From: JAFDZV01 sp035549015
GTDB taxonomy: Bacteria; Bacteroidota; Ignavibacteria; OLB7
Direction of reading: 5' to 3'
Length of the DNA: 64,000 bases
Assembly (NCBI GenBank): GCA_035549015.1
Contig: DASZRW010000103.1
Location: 72,788-136,787, forward strand
A program made the position numbers and the translations under genes. This document shows positions 36,119 to 45,533 of the stretch, piece after piece (position 1 is the stretch's first letter; each line of letters begins with the position of its first letter). Under the pieces are notes generated by a model. The model was given only the letters and a program-made list of their open reading frames with translations, was not told the origin of the DNA and did no database searches.

Positions 36119-36619
36119 CTACTGGCGGGCCACCGTCACCGAAAACGTTCCACCGGTAACGGAGATCTTCTTCGTCGTGTCGCTCCGCTCCGTGAGCTGC
36201 GCATGGAATGTGCCGTCAACGATGGATCCGTTGCTGTTGGTCACCGTCACGGAGCAGTCGGAGCCGATCGCACAGTCGTAGGTGAGCGGCGTGGAGCCGG
36301 ACGACTCGATGTAGACGATCGAGATGTCGCCGCCGGTCAGCGTATGCGGGAACGTTCCCTGATCGATATCGTAATCCAGGCGCATCGTCAGCGTTGTCTT
36401 GCCGCTGGTGCCGCCGAAGCGTGTCTCTTTCGACGCAATCGTATAGGTGTTGTAACCGGCGACGTCCGTCAGGTCGAACGATATCACGGTGCCGTTCAAC
36501 GTTGCCTCCAGGACGGTACCGGAACCGATGCCGGTTCCCAGAGTGGAATCGGCACAGGAACCCAGCAGTGTCGCCAGAGCGAGAGGGGGAAGGAGCAGCA
36601 CGCTGCGAAGTATGCGCAT
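36119..36619 (-). CDS. Lipoprotein of unknown function
   Basis: 166 residues with lipobox LLGSC (Cys about 22) after MRILRSVLLLPPLALAT. The mature part is Gly/Ser/Thr-rich with alternating strands (GTVLEATLNGTVISF, TTLTMRLDYDIDQG, GGTFSVTVARQ), suggesting one beta-sandwich domain of the kind seen in small Bacteroidota lipoproteins. No catalytic motif. ATG 36619 is chosen; the same frame is open to 37072 but lies within the glycosyltransferase gene. It is on the same strand as the VWA/OmpA gene, 226 bases away. Confidence 0.72.
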   Translation of the reverse strand: MRILRSVLLLPPLALATLLGSCADSTLGTGIGSGTVLEATLNGTVISFDLTDVAGYNTYTIASKETRFGGTSGKTTLTMRLDYDIDQGTFPHTLTGGDISIVYIESSGSTPLTYDCAIGSDCSVTVTNSNGSIVDGTFHAQLTERSDTTKKISVTGGTFSVTVARQ

Positions 36620-36830
36620 GGGCAAGGACACATGATTCGAGAACTCGAGCCACCGTCGCGCACGTTGCGCGAGGCAGGGTCCGACGTTGGCTGGAACTGT
36701 TGTTCCACAAACATACAAACAGGAATCGGGACACCCGGCCATCTCCTGCTGTTGTCTCTGGACAATGGCAGGCCGGATGCAGCGGAGGAGACGGAGCGGC
36801 AGTGCTGAACGGGTGCGTGCGGAGGGCGTG

Positions 36831-37598
36831 CTACCGGACTTCCTCCCACTGATGCGACATGGAACGCCGCAGGAAGATAACGGCAAGGGCGTTGATGGTC
36901 CACGAGAACAGGACCCGGACATAGCCGTAGCGGCGAAAGCGCCGCGGGGATTCGTATACGTAGAAGGCCTCGCTGTGCCCGATGCGACCGCGCCGGGCGA
37001 GACGCGAGTAGAGTTCGAAATCCTCGCCGGCCACCATGGCGTTGTTGTAGCCGCCGACGGCAACGAAGGCATCGCGCCAGATCACCTGGCATTCCCCCCG
37101 CCCCATGCCAACGCGGAGCAGGTTCAGGAAGCGCACGTAGTTGTTGAAGAAGCCATGGAAGATGCGATCACTCAGCCGCCGTTCCTGCGGCGTCACTTCC
37201 ACCGGGCAGGCATAGGCGACGGTGCGCATGTCCATCGCACCCTGGGTTGCAATCTCCAGCAGCGTCCGGGCAAAGGCCTTCACGTCGCGCGGAACGGTGT
37301 CCGCATTGATGAACACGAGCAGGTCGCCAGTGGCATACTCGGCGCCGCGGTTGCGCCCTTCGGCAATGGTCTGCCGCCGCTGCTCGGTGTGAACAACCAC
37401 CACATCGGCAAAACGTTCCGCGATCTCCACCGTGCGATCGTGGCTGCCGCCGTCGCTCACGATAACCTCCGCGTTGCAGCGCGCGAGTATCTCCGGCGGG
37501 AACGCACGCAGCGTGGTCTCGATCAGCTTCTCTTCGTTCAGCGCCGGAACAATGATGCTGATGGTGGGATGAAGCACTCGCCTCTGACGCGTAAACAC
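36831..37598 (-). CDS. Family 2 glycosyltransferase
   Basis: A GT-A fold transferase that adds a sugar from a nucleotide donor to a lipid or polysaccharide. The catalytic part starts with TISIIVPALNEEKLIETTL (about residues 12-30) and has the donor-binding VSDGGSHDRT, a DxD-like FINADTVP (about 98-105) and the acceptor region YNNAMVAGEDFELYSRL with its Glu-Asp (about 195). A membrane-associated helix near the end (VLFSWTINALAVIFL) suggests attachment to the inner membrane. The start is uncertain: the GTG at 37598 gives a compact N-terminus, whereas the open frame back to 37748 runs into the 3' end of the next gene. Acceptor unknown. Confidence 0.85.
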   Translation of the reverse strand: MFTRQRRVLHPTISIIVPALNEEKLIETTLRAFPPEILARCNAEVIVSDGGSHDRTVEIAERFADVVVVHTEQRRQTIAEGRNRGAEYATGDLLVFINADTVPRDVKAFARTLLEIATQGAMDMRTVAYACPVEVTPQERRLSDRIFHGFFNNYVRFLNLLRVGMGRGECQVIWRDAFVAVGGYNNAMVAGEDFELYSRLARRGRIGHSEAFYVYESPRRFRRYGYVRVLFSWTINALAVIFLRRSMSHQWEEVR

Positions 37599-37678
37599 CC
37601 GGCCATGCGCATCCGCAGCGACAAGGCCTTCCGTGCCGGAGTGTTTCGGTATGACGACGGTCGATGCTGAGGGTTGGC

Positions 37679-38848
37679 TCACAGATGGAACGGATAGAGA
37701 AGTTCGAACTTCACCTTGGGCCACAACTGCAGCGCCGGTGCCGGCCAATGGAACGCATTCAGCCCCTGCTTCAGCCAGTTGCCGAATGAGCCGAGATCCG
37801 GGAGAAGCTCGACAAGATTGTAGTCAAGCGAGAGATGCAACACACGATAGGGCGTATAGCCGCGAAGCTCCACATCGCGCGCGCCCGCGCCGATCGCCAG
37901 TTGCAGCCACTTCGGCCAGAACGGTTGAAGGTTCTCCGGAAGAAGGTTGTGCAGCTTCACCGAGAGCCACATGTCCTGACGGTCGTAGTCATCAACGATC
38001 AGACGGCTGCGAATCTGCGCCGCCTCCCGAGCCGAGTCACGCCCGGTTGGCCCCACGGACCACTTCGGGTCGAAGTTCTGCAGGAAGGGAATTTTTCGCT
38101 GGGCGTAAAAATATCCCGCTCCGGCCATATTCCCCAGTTCATCGGTCCAGTCGAACCCATAATTGCTGTGGAAGCCATCCTGCACTTCAATGAAGGTCTG
38201 GAAGAACAATCCACCGATCGGCCCCCAGAGCGCGGCGTCGTCGCGCGAAAGGCCGCAGGAGATGAACGCCTCGTGGCTGCAATAGGACGCCATCCATCCT
38301 CCGAACGCATGCCCGATCTTATCGAACTCCTTGGCATAGGTCCAGTCCACCTGGAAGTGAAACGGTCCCTTGGTGCTGTCCGGATACCACGCCTGCTGAT
38401 ACCAGGTGATCGTGGTGGCAAGCGCAAGAAGCGCGCCGCCGAAGGCGAGGGCCGGAGCCGTAAGGATATGCGTCTCGCGATAGGGAGGCTTGCCGGACAG
38501 GGTGTAGCGCAGATGACCGGCCTCGGTGTACTCCTCCGGCGCAAGCCGTGGGGGATCATCGAGTGCGCTGGAATCCGTAAGCGGGCTGGAAAGAACCGGT
38601 GCCGGCGTCTTCGCGGTGGTATCGATTCGCCGCGCTTCGCCCGTGACGACCGTTCCGGAGAGATGCGCGGACGTATCCGCGGCACGAGCAACGGAAGAGT
38701 CCTGCGGGCTGCCGTCCGCTGCGCCGTTCATCGCCACCTGCGCCGCTGCCGGCAATGCAACCACCGCACCAATGAGAATGATGAGACATACAAGGCGTTG
38801 CAAGGTCATGGGCAGAGGAAGGAAGAATGCATGCGTCGATCTCGTCAT
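37679..38848 (-). CDS. DUF2279 family exported protein (copy 1)
   Basis: A 389-residue exported protein of the DUF2279/YfiM-like family, unknown function, probably attached to the outer membrane. The family core is AKEFDKIGHAFGGWMASYCS (about 180-200) and GFDWTDELGNMAGAGYFYAQ. The C-terminal part (WSVGPTGRDSAREAAQIRSR to KFELLYPFHL) is nearly identical to the gene at 49675, about 12 kb away in the opposite orientation. Start ATG 38848 overlaps the stop of the GH57 gene in an ATGA, so it is translationally coupled; ATG 38809 is a possible internal start directly before the signal peptide. The long Ala/Asp/Ser-rich segment (about 50-100) is low complexity. Confidence 0.8.
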   Translation of the reverse strand: MTRSTHAFFLPLPMTLQRLVCLIILIGAVVALPAAAQVAMNGAADGSPQDSSVARAADTSAHLSGTVVTGEARRIDTTAKTPAPVLSSPLTDSSALDDPPRLAPEEYTEAGHLRYTLSGKPPYRETHILTAPALAFGGALLALATTITWYQQAWYPDSTKGPFHFQVDWTYAKEFDKIGHAFGGWMASYCSHEAFISCGLSRDDAALWGPIGGLFFQTFIEVQDGFHSNYGFDWTDELGNMAGAGYFYAQRKIPFLQNFDPKWSVGPTGRDSAREAAQIRSRLIVDDYDRQDMWLSVKLHNLLPENLQPFWPKWLQLAIGAGARDVELRGYTPYRVLHLSLDYNLVELLPDLGSFGNWLKQGLNAFHWPAPALQLWPKVKFELLYPFHL

Positions 38849-40980
38849 GTGCTCATTACCCGCTGGTTCATTGCCATCCGCCACGCACTTGCCTCTCCCA
38901 GATCCCACACAGCGAGCAGAACAGAGCCCTGATAATTCCGTTCGAAGCCCTCTTCAGAAAGCGATACCGTTTCGATCGGCGCACGCACAATCGTAGCGGA
39001 ACTGCCAAGCTCAACGCTAATCTTGGCCTCGAGCCATTCGTCGACAAGGGCAAAAGCATCCCCTTCAACGATTCCGGAACTGTTCAACAGGGCGGCAGCC
39101 CCCTCGGGGCGCTCGCCCGAAAACTCATAATAGCGATCCGGCTCGGTTCCGGCAGACATGGCATACGCCATCTCGATGCCGAAGCGGGCACCGATGGGAC
39201 GGCCGTCCAGCGCCTCCACATTGTATTCCACCTCCATGTCGGCGGAGCCGTCATCGAGCACGATCCGCTTCTGCACCGCCATCGGACGGTTGCGAACGGT
39301 TCCCTCGCGCCGCAGCGTGATGTGCGTGCGCGTCCCCTCGCGATGCACCGTTGCGGCATATTCGGAGTTGAAGAAGTCGCCGATCTCGGCGAGCGTGCCG
39401 TTGCGAAGATCTTTCGAGACAGGTTCGTTCGCGAGGAAGTGGTCCAGCAGAAGTGCATGCTGGTAGCGATCGTACCGCAGCGCGCGTTCAAGACCGGATT
39501 CTTTGACACGAACGATATCGTGAATGCTCCGCGCCTCCTCCTGTCCGGCCGTGGCGGCGGCGGTTGCGGCCGCCCCCCTGGAGAGCCGGACGTGGTATCC
39601 CTCGCGTCTGCGGTTCAGAAGATCGATGAAGTTATGGCAGAGGGGTTTGTAATCAAATTCGAAAATGGAGCCTCCCAGGGCCGGCGCCAGGTAGACGGAG
39701 ACCTGTCTGTTCTCGTAGATGATCTCCTCGTTGCCATCCAGGTTGTAATCCTCCACGGCAACCGTCGCCTCCTCCCTCTCCTCCACTGCGTCCAGTGCGC
39801 GCTCCGCAGCAATCATGGAGCGGTACATCGCCATGCGAATGTTCGCCAGGTAGATGCCGCCGAACACACCGTGCCAGTACGGACAGTTGCACTGCGATGC
39901 AAGAAGATCGGTATATGCGCGCTCGATCTCCGTCTCGCGTTCGGGATGCTCCTCGCGCAGGCGGGCAAGGCGGTCCGAAACGCGCAGCATCTTCTTCTGC
40001 ATCGTGTTGATCTCCGGGTACTTCACCTGGAAGTTCCGCCAGAAACCTCCGCCGGCGAAGCGGCCGTATCGTTCCTGCAGATGTTGCTTCTCCAGCATCT
40101 GCTCGAAGGCCTCGTACTCCAGAAATCCCTCAGCCGTCGGGAGCGCCCAGTGAAGCATCTCCGCATAGGAGGCGGTAGGAAGGTAGATGCGCCCGGCCGG
40201 TCTGGTAGTGGCCACCACCTCCCCTGGAGGAACGGTTCGCACCCACGAGGCATTCTCCACAAGCAGCTCGCAGAAGTGCTCCAGCCATCCGTGCTCGTAC
40301 ACGGTGCGGTAGGTGTCCGGCCAGACGCCGAACTTCTCGCCGTCGTCCGCGAACACCACCAGGCGATCCTCTCCGGGACGGTCCAGCGATTGAAGGTACT
40401 CGAGCGTTGCCTCCGGCGCCTCGAACGGCATCGTGTAGCGCAAGCGCTTGTCGATCGGCAGTACGGCCAGTGGCCGCCCCTGATCCTCCGTGAGGAAGTA
40501 CCCGGTGAGGTCACTCTCGCGAAGGCCGGCGAGCTTGAAGTGGGTGTCGTCGAGAATCGTATAACGCATGCCTGCGCCGTGCAGCGTCGAGGGGAGCGAG
40601 GGCTCCCACACGCGCTCGGCAAGCCACATGCCCGATGGGGCAACGCCGAAGCGTTGTTCGATCCGGTGACTCAGGCGTGTGATCTGTGCGATGCGATCGC
40701 GCTCCGGCAGCATCGAGAGAATCGGCTCGTAGTATCCGCCGCCGAGCAGTTCGATGCGGCCGCTCGTCACGTCCGGCACGATCCCCTGGATCAGGTCCGG
40801 GTGATGCTCCGCAAACCAGTCCAGAAGAATGCCGGTGTAGTGCTGCGCGAATCGGATGGAGGGATAGGAGGAGAGGACCCGCATCAACGGGAGATACGCG
40901 CGTTGATATGCGTCCTCGATCACCCAGCCGAAGTTCCCCACCGGCTGGTGATTGTGAAAGGCGAGCGCCAGCGTAATCAT
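38845..40980 (-). CDS. GH57 family alpha-glucanotransferase or amylase
   Basis: A 711-residue GH57 enzyme acting on alpha-1,4-glucans, probably 4-alpha-glucanotransferase or alpha-amylase, cytoplasmic. Motif 1 is ALAFHNHQPVGNF (about 5-17), the Glu122 nucleophile lies in MWLAERVWEP, and the Asp pair near 212 is in FADDGEKFG. After the catalytic barrel comes the DUF1926-type beta domain (about 440-711) typical of the 4-alpha-glucanotransferase subgroup. Start ATG 40980 places MITLALAFHNHQP at the N-terminus; the extension to 41100 is polar. Its stop overlaps the start of the DUF2279 gene, so the two are coupled although no functional link is known. Confidence 0.92.
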   Translation of the reverse strand: MITLALAFHNHQPVGNFGWVIEDAYQRAYLPLMRVLSSYPSIRFAQHYTGILLDWFAEHHPDLIQGIVPDVTSGRIELLGGGYYEPILSMLPERDRIAQITRLSHRIEQRFGVAPSGMWLAERVWEPSLPSTLHGAGMRYTILDDTHFKLAGLRESDLTGYFLTEDQGRPLAVLPIDKRLRYTMPFEAPEATLEYLQSLDRPGEDRLVVFADDGEKFGVWPDTYRTVYEHGWLEHFCELLVENASWVRTVPPGEVVATTRPAGRIYLPTASYAEMLHWALPTAEGFLEYEAFEQMLEKQHLQERYGRFAGGGFWRNFQVKYPEINTMQKKMLRVSDRLARLREEHPERETEIERAYTDLLASQCNCPYWHGVFGGIYLANIRMAMYRSMIAAERALDAVEEREEATVAVEDYNLDGNEEIIYENRQVSVYLAPALGGSIFEFDYKPLCHNFIDLLNRRREGYHVRLSRGAAATAAATAGQEEARSIHDIVRVKESGLERALRYDRYQHALLLDHFLANEPVSKDLRNGTLAEIGDFFNSEYAATVHREGTRTHITLRREGTVRNRPMAVQKRIVLDDGSADMEVEYNVEALDGRPIGARFGIEMAYAMSAGTEPDRYYEFSGERPEGAAALLNSSGIVEGDAFALVDEWLEAKISVELGSSATIVRAPIETVSLSEEGFERNYQGSVLLAVWDLGEASAWRMAMNQRVMST

Positions 40981-41568
40981 GAGGTGCCTGTTGGACTGCT
41001 TCGATGCCGCGGATCGTTTGGCTGCAACCGGAGGCGGAGCATTCTCCGCACGCTGCAGCCCGCGGACGTGTTGGCCAACGCGGCAGATGACGTTGCTCAA
41101 CAGCTTCAGAGGAATGGCAAGATAGCGGAGCCGGAACGATAGTCGCGCCGGCCGCGTGTGACGAGTTGCGAAGCCGTGGGGGGACGTAGAGTTCCGAACA
41201 TTCGGCGCTGCATGGCCTGTAGCCTCTGAAGCACAACCGGGTTTTGACAGGAGCTGTTAACACTCTTTTGCCGATTGGCCCCCGGCTTTTGCCGTACTTG
41301 CCGGCCGGATGCCGGGATCTTTACAGACCGACACCCATCCCCGGACAATGCCGCGCCCGGCGGTGCGTCACCAAGTTCTCTGCTGCCGGATTCCCTCCGC
41401 GCCGCGCCCGCGGCTCCCCGAGATTGTCCGGCCTCGTGTGGTTCCCGCACGGAAGTGTTCTCCGGACAGCGTGGTTCTCCGGACAGGCAACGGCGCTCCC
41501 TGCGCCTGCGGCATTGCAACACCGAACGCCGGGAACGCCTACTGAACATCAAACCGGAATCCCGCTCC
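40981..41568. other. Divergent intergenic region with a direct repeat
   Basis: About 590 bases between the GH57 gene (minus) and the AhpD-like gene (plus), so it must contain both promoters. GTTCTCCGGACAG occurs at 41457-41469 and again at 41474-41486, 17 bases apart and about 85 bases before the AhpD-like start. A TTGACA-like hexamer lies at 41244-41249 without a good partner. No gene is seen. Confidence 0.5.
41457..41486 (+). promoter_or_regulatory. Direct repeat upstream of the peroxide genes
   Basis: Two copies of GTTCTCCGGACAG spaced 17 bases, roughly one and a half helical turns, ahead of the AhpD-like/AhpC pair. The arrangement fits a tandem regulator site, but no regulator is identified. 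It is a positional guess. Confidence 0.3.
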
Positions 41569-42180
41569 ATGCCCGCAAGCTCTCTTCTGAACGCAACGCG
41601 CGACGAGGCCCGTGTCAACGAACTGCTGGCCCGCGTGGCCGAGAAGCTCGGCCATATCCCCCAGGCCTATCACACGCTTGCAACCAGCCAGAGTTATCTC
41701 AACGATACGCTTTACAATCTGAAGAAGACGATCGCCGATGGAGAGCTCGATCTCCACACGAAGCATCTGATCGCCGTTGCGACGGCCTCCATTGCCGGCA
41801 GTGCAAGCCTTGTCGAGACGCGCATTCTGGAGGCGCGGAAGGACGGCATCGGCGACGACGCGATCGGCGAGGCGATCACGGTTGCGGCATCCACGACGCA
41901 GTACAACACGTTCTACAAATTCCAGTCGCTCGCCGGGAGCGGCTTCGAGGAATTCAAGCCGGGCTACAAGCTGAGCGTGTACCTGCGGCCGAACGTTCTT
42001 ACGCTCAGGCAGGTGGAGTTGATTGCGGCGATGATCTCCGTGATCAACAACTGCACCTCGTGCGTCAAGGGGCATGTGGCGAAGTGCCGGGAGCTTGGCA
42101 TTACGCTGCAGCAGATCGAGGAAGGATTGCGTGTGGCGGCGTTGATTGCAGGTGTGGGCGCGTTCACCCGCATCGACTGA
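41569..42180 (+). CDS. Carboxymuconolactone decarboxylase/AhpD-like protein
   Basis: A 203-residue helical protein with two copies of the CMD fold. The C-terminal half has the redox NNCTSCVKGHVAKC (about 158-171, Cys-Thr-Ser-Cys plus the following His), as in AhpD, which reduces peroxiredoxins. The N-terminal copy (LHTKHLIAVATASIAGSAS) lacks the cysteines, so only one half is redox-active. Start ATG 41569; the frame is open upstream to 41275 but no homology begins earlier. It lies 179 bases before ahpC on the same strand, so the two probably form a peroxide-reducing pair. Confidence 0.88.
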   Translation: MPASSLLNATRDEARVNELLARVAEKLGHIPQAYHTLATSQSYLNDTLYNLKKTIADGELDLHTKHLIAVATASIAGSASLVETRILEARKDGIGDDAIGEAITVAASTTQYNTFYKFQSLAGSGFEEFKPGYKLSVYLRPNVLTLRQVELIAAMISVINNCTSCVKGHVAKCRELGITLQQIEEGLRVAALIAGVGAFTRID

Positions 42181-42359
42181 GCCCGCATCGCTGCGTCCAC
42201 AACAGAAAGTAACACTGCGGCAGATTGTCTCGGCGATCCTCTTCGCCTAGCTTCGCACCGCGCAGGATGGCCTGCGGTAGAGCAGTCCGGCTGCATGCTC
42301 ATCCGCTCCTGACAGATCGATTCATAGTTCCCAATGCAATACAGCAAGGAGATACGCAT

Positions 42360-42932
42360 ATGGCAGTAATGGTTGGCACTCCGGCGCCGGAGTTCAAGGG
42401 CCCGGCGGTGGTCGGCGGCCCGGCGGCGACGCTGAATCCGGACAACGCATTCAAGGAGATCCGTCTCTCCGATTTCCGTGGCAAGTGGGTGGTGTTCTTC
42501 TTCTACCCGCTGGACTTCACCTTTGTCTGCCCGACGGAGATCGCCGAGTTTGGAAATGCCTACGAGGACTTCCGCGATCTGGACGCCGAGGTGATCGGTG
42601 TATCCACGGACTCCAAGCATTCGCACCTCGCATGGCGCCATCACGAGGATAAGCTGAAGAACCTTCCGTTCATGCTCCTCGCGGACAACACGAAGCAGAT
42701 CGCCCGCGACTACAACGTACTGAAGGAGGAGACCGGCTACGCTCTGCGCGGCACCTTCATCATCGATCCGGACGGCGTCCTTCAGTACATGGTGGTGCAC
42801 AACGAGGATGTAGGCCGTTCGATCCCCGAGACCAAGCGCGTGCTTGAGGCGTTGCAGACCGGCGAGCTGTGCCCGTGCAACTGGAACAAAGGGCAGGCAA
42901 CGCTTTCGAACGCCGAGCCGGTTGAAGCCTGA
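42360..42932 (+). CDS. ahpC: 2-Cys peroxiredoxin (AhpC/Prx1 type)
   Basis: Reduces hydrogen peroxide and alkyl hydroperoxides. 190 residues. The peroxidatic Cys is in FTFVCPTEIAEF (about 58), with the conserved Pro/Thr/Arg environment (FYPLDFTFVCPTE and GVSTDSKHSHLAW). The resolving Cys is in ELCPCNWNKG (about 175). The motif has an extra cysteine (C-P-C) where most members have C-P-A. Start ATG 42360 has AAGGAG eight bases upstream. It is followed by an intrinsic terminator. The AhpD-like protein upstream is its likely reductant. Confidence 0.95.
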   Translation: MAVMVGTPAPEFKGPAVVGGPAATLNPDNAFKEIRLSDFRGKWVVFFFYPLDFTFVCPTEIAEFGNAYEDFRDLDAEVIGVSTDSKHSHLAWRHHEDKLKNLPFMLLADNTKQIARDYNVLKEETGYALRGTFIIDPDGVLQYMVVHNEDVGRSIPETKRVLEALQTGELCPCNWNKGQATLSNAEPVEA

Positions 42933-43373
42933 GATCGCCCGATCTCTTCCACATCCAACCGGCGCTCTCATCCAATCGCCGTTCACTTCGTGAACATGCC
43001 GCGTATGCTTCGCACGCTGCAGTGGCTCGCAGCAGGGAGCACAACGGAGGTTGCAAAATTGCACGCCGAAGGCGCGGCATCAAAAAAGCATAACAGGGCG
43101 AAGGCTGCACCATACGGCCTTCGCCCCGTTCGTTTCAAACGCATGCAACCGCCACGATTTCCGCGCGGCGGAATTCCGGACGGCAATCGGGCGGCGTTGT
43201 GAACGTCTACGCGCCCGATGCGCAAACACGTACCCTGCAGGATTATAATCATGGCGCGTCCGTGCTTTCCTAGTATTTTTGCTTGCTCTTTTTTCAGCTG
43301 AACGTCGGAGTCCCTGTGCCCACTCGATTACCCCGCGTTCGCCGATATCCACGTCCGGCACTTTCTGGAGTCA
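42933..43373. other. Intergenic region before speA
   Basis: About 440 bases. It contains the ahpC terminator at 43096-43130 and, near 43262-43295, a T-rich stretch (TATTTTTGCTTGCTC) that could be part of the speA promoter or leader. No gene and no clear riboswitch structure is seen. Confidence 0.5.
43096..43135 (+). terminator. Intrinsic terminator of ahpC
   Basis: GGGCGAAGGC (43096-43105) and GCCTTCGCCC (43117-43126) form a perfect 10-bp stem, followed by CGTTCGTTT. A run of A residues precedes it, so it could terminate on both strands. Confidence 0.75.
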
Positions 43374-45533
43374 ATGAACAGCAAAACGAGCACCGTTCCC
43401 GCAGAACCCGCAGAGACAACTCCCCACCCCGATCCCGAGGTGAGCAACTGGTCCCTCGATGACGCGAAGGCGTTGTACAACCTCGACAAATGGGGCGAAC
43501 CCTACTTCGGAATCAATGCAGACGGCAATGTGACCGTGCGGCCCACGATCGAGGCCGATATGGAGATCGCCATTTACGATGTGATCGAAGAGGTGCGGCG
43601 GCGCGGCGTCCAGCTTCCGGTCCTGATTCGTTTTCAGGATCTGCTGAGGCGGCGTGTGATCGAACTGAACGAAAGCTTCCGTCGCGCGATCGAGGAGTTC
43701 GAGTACAACGGTGAGTACCAGGGTGTGTACCCGATCAAGGTAAACCAGCTTCACGAGGTGGTGCTGGAGATCATGGAGGCCGGCGAGCCGTACAACTTCG
43801 GGCTGGAGTGCGGTTCGAAGGCGGAGCTGTTCGCAACCCTGCCGCATCTGGAGCGCGACAGCATGCTCCTGATCTGCAACGGCTACAAGGATGCAACGAT
43901 GCTGCGCGCCATGCTCATGGGGCGGCAGCTCGGCAAGAACATCCTTCCGATCCTGGAGAAGTACAAGGAGTTCGAAGATCTGTTCGCAGAGGCGGATGCG
44001 GTTGGCGTGGAGCCGGCGTTCGGCGTTCGCGTACGGCTGGCAACAGCCGGCACCGGACGCTGGGCCGAATCGGGCGGCGACGTCTCCAAGTTCGGCATCT
44101 CCATCCCGGACACGCTGAAACTGATCGAGGTGCTGCGCAAGCGCGGCAGCATGGACTCCTTCCGGCTTGTTCACTTCCACATCGGCTCGCAGATCACCGA
44201 CATCATGGCGCTGAAGTCCGCAGTGCGGGAGGCAACGCGCATCTATGCGAAGCTTGTGAAGATGGGGCTCGGCATCCGCTACATCGATGTGGGTGGAGGC
44301 CTCGGCATCAATTACGATTCGCCGGAGGCCGGCCTTCAGCAGAGCATCAACTACACGCTGCAGGAATATGTGAACAGCGTTGTCTATACGATCAAGGAGA
44401 TCTGCGACAACGAGGGAGTGCCGCATCCGATCCTCGTCTCCGAGAGCGGACGCGCGCTCACCGCCCATCACTCGGTTCTGGTCGTAGGCGTGCTGAGCGC
44501 CACGAAGAAGGGGCTCTCCGAGGAGGTGCCGGTGGTGACTGAAAAGGATCAGCCCACCGTTCGCGAGCTCTACGACATGTATACCACGCTGGAGTCGCAT
44601 GTGGCCGGCGCACGGGGCATCGGGCAGCGGAAGGCTCGCTACCTGGAAACCTATCACGATGCCGTGGAGAAACGGCGCGAGTCGGACCAGTTGTTCTCGC
44701 TCGGATATTTCTCGCTGGAGGACAAGGGGAAGGCCGAACAGCTTTACTGGAGCCTGATGCAGGCTCTCTACAAGTCGATGTCGCAGCTCGATCCGGACTC
44801 GCTCCCCTCGGATCTCTATCACGTGGAGGAGCAGTTGGTTGATCAGTACCTCTGCGACTTCTCGGTGTTCCAGAGCATGCTCGATCACTGGGCCATCGAT
44901 CAGTTGTTTCCCGTGATGCCGATTCATCGCCTGCAGGAGCGTCCGACACGCCGCGGAACGTTGGTGGATATCACCTGCGATTCGGACGGCAAGGTGGATC
45001 AGTTCATCGGTGACGACGGCGAGCGTTCGTTCCTGGAACTTCATCCGGTGGACAACGGCAACTACTATCTCGGGTTCTTCCTGATGGGTGCCTATCAGGA
45101 TATCCTGGGCGACATGCACAATCTCTTCGGCCGGGTGAACGAAGTGCATGTCTATGCGGATGAGGAGGAGCCGGGGAATTTCTACATCGAGAAGGCGATC
45201 CGCGGCACCACGGTCACCGAGGCGCTCTCGCAGGTACAGTATTTCCCGAGCGATCTGATGAAGCGGATGGATGCATTGATCCGCGAGAAGGTGAAGTCCA
45301 AGAAGCTGCGCCCCACGCAGGGCGTTGCGTTCACGGAGCGGTATGCGCGCGGCCTGGAGGAGTATACCTACTACAACTTCTGGGACGAGGGTTCGAAGAA
45401 CCAGACGCAGACCTCCGGTGCAGCAACGCCTGCAGGCACACCGGCCCATCCGCCGCAGCCGCATGTGAACGGTTCCTATCAGAACGGAAGTGCGAACGGG
45501 ACCGGCAGCCCGAACGCGAACGAAACGAAATGA
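43374..45533 (+). CDS. speA: Biosynthetic arginine decarboxylase
   Basis: PLP-dependent decarboxylase of the fold III family that makes agmatine from arginine. 719 residues. The PLP lysine is Lys122 in GVYPIKVNQ; other landmarks are the GLECGSKAELFA segment, HFHIGSQITDIMALK (about 270), DVGGGLGINYDS (about 305) and the C-terminal DxxFSxFQS-like DFSVFQSM. About 45 residues at the end (after NFWDEGSKN) are low-complexity Ser/Thr/Gly/Asn/Pro, an odd tail for this enzyme. Its stop overlaps the next start in an ATGA. No agmatinase or agmatine deiminase is nearby. Confidence 0.94.
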   Translation: MNSKTSTVPAEPAETTPHPDPEVSNWSLDDAKALYNLDKWGEPYFGINADGNVTVRPTIEADMEIAIYDVIEEVRRRGVQLPVLIRFQDLLRRRVIELNESFRRAIEEFEYNGEYQGVYPIKVNQLHEVVLEIMEAGEPYNFGLECGSKAELFATLPHLERDSMLLICNGYKDATMLRAMLMGRQLGKNILPILEKYKEFEDLFAEADAVGVEPAFGVRVRLATAGTGRWAESGGDVSKFGISIPDTLKLIEVLRKRGSMDSFRLVHFHIGSQITDIMALKSAVREATRIYAKLVKMGLGIRYIDVGGGLGINYDSPEAGLQQSINYTLQEYVNSVVYTIKEICDNEGVPHPILVSESGRALTAHHSVLVVGVLSATKKGLSEEVPVVTEKDQPTVRELYDMYTTLESHVAGARGIGQRKARYLETYHDAVEKRRESDQLFSLGYFSLEDKGKAEQLYWSLMQALYKSMSQLDPDSLPSDLYHVEEQLVDQYLCDFSVFQSMLDHWAIDQLFPVMPIHRLQERPTRRGTLVDITCDSDGKVDQFIGDDGERSFLELHPVDNGNYYLGFFLMGAYQDILGDMHNLFGRVNEVHVYADEEEPGNFYIEKAIRGTTVTEALSQVQYFPSDLMKRMDALIREKVKSKKLRPTQGVAFTERYARGLEEYTYYNFWDEGSKNQTQTSGAATPAGTPAHPPQPHVNGSYQNGSANGTGSPNANETK

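Noticed and set aside
40981..41100. 40-residue N-terminal extension of the GH57 enzyme
   Set aside because: Polar, low-complexity residues before the family's ALAFHNHQP start.
38827..41142. 771-residue open frame on the plus strand
   Set aside because: Antisense to the GH57 and DUF2279 genes; shadow.
41244..41272. Promoter-like TTGACA upstream of the AhpD-like gene
   Set aside because: No -10 or Bacteroidota-type -7 hexamer at the right spacing, and the distance to the gene is over 300 bases.
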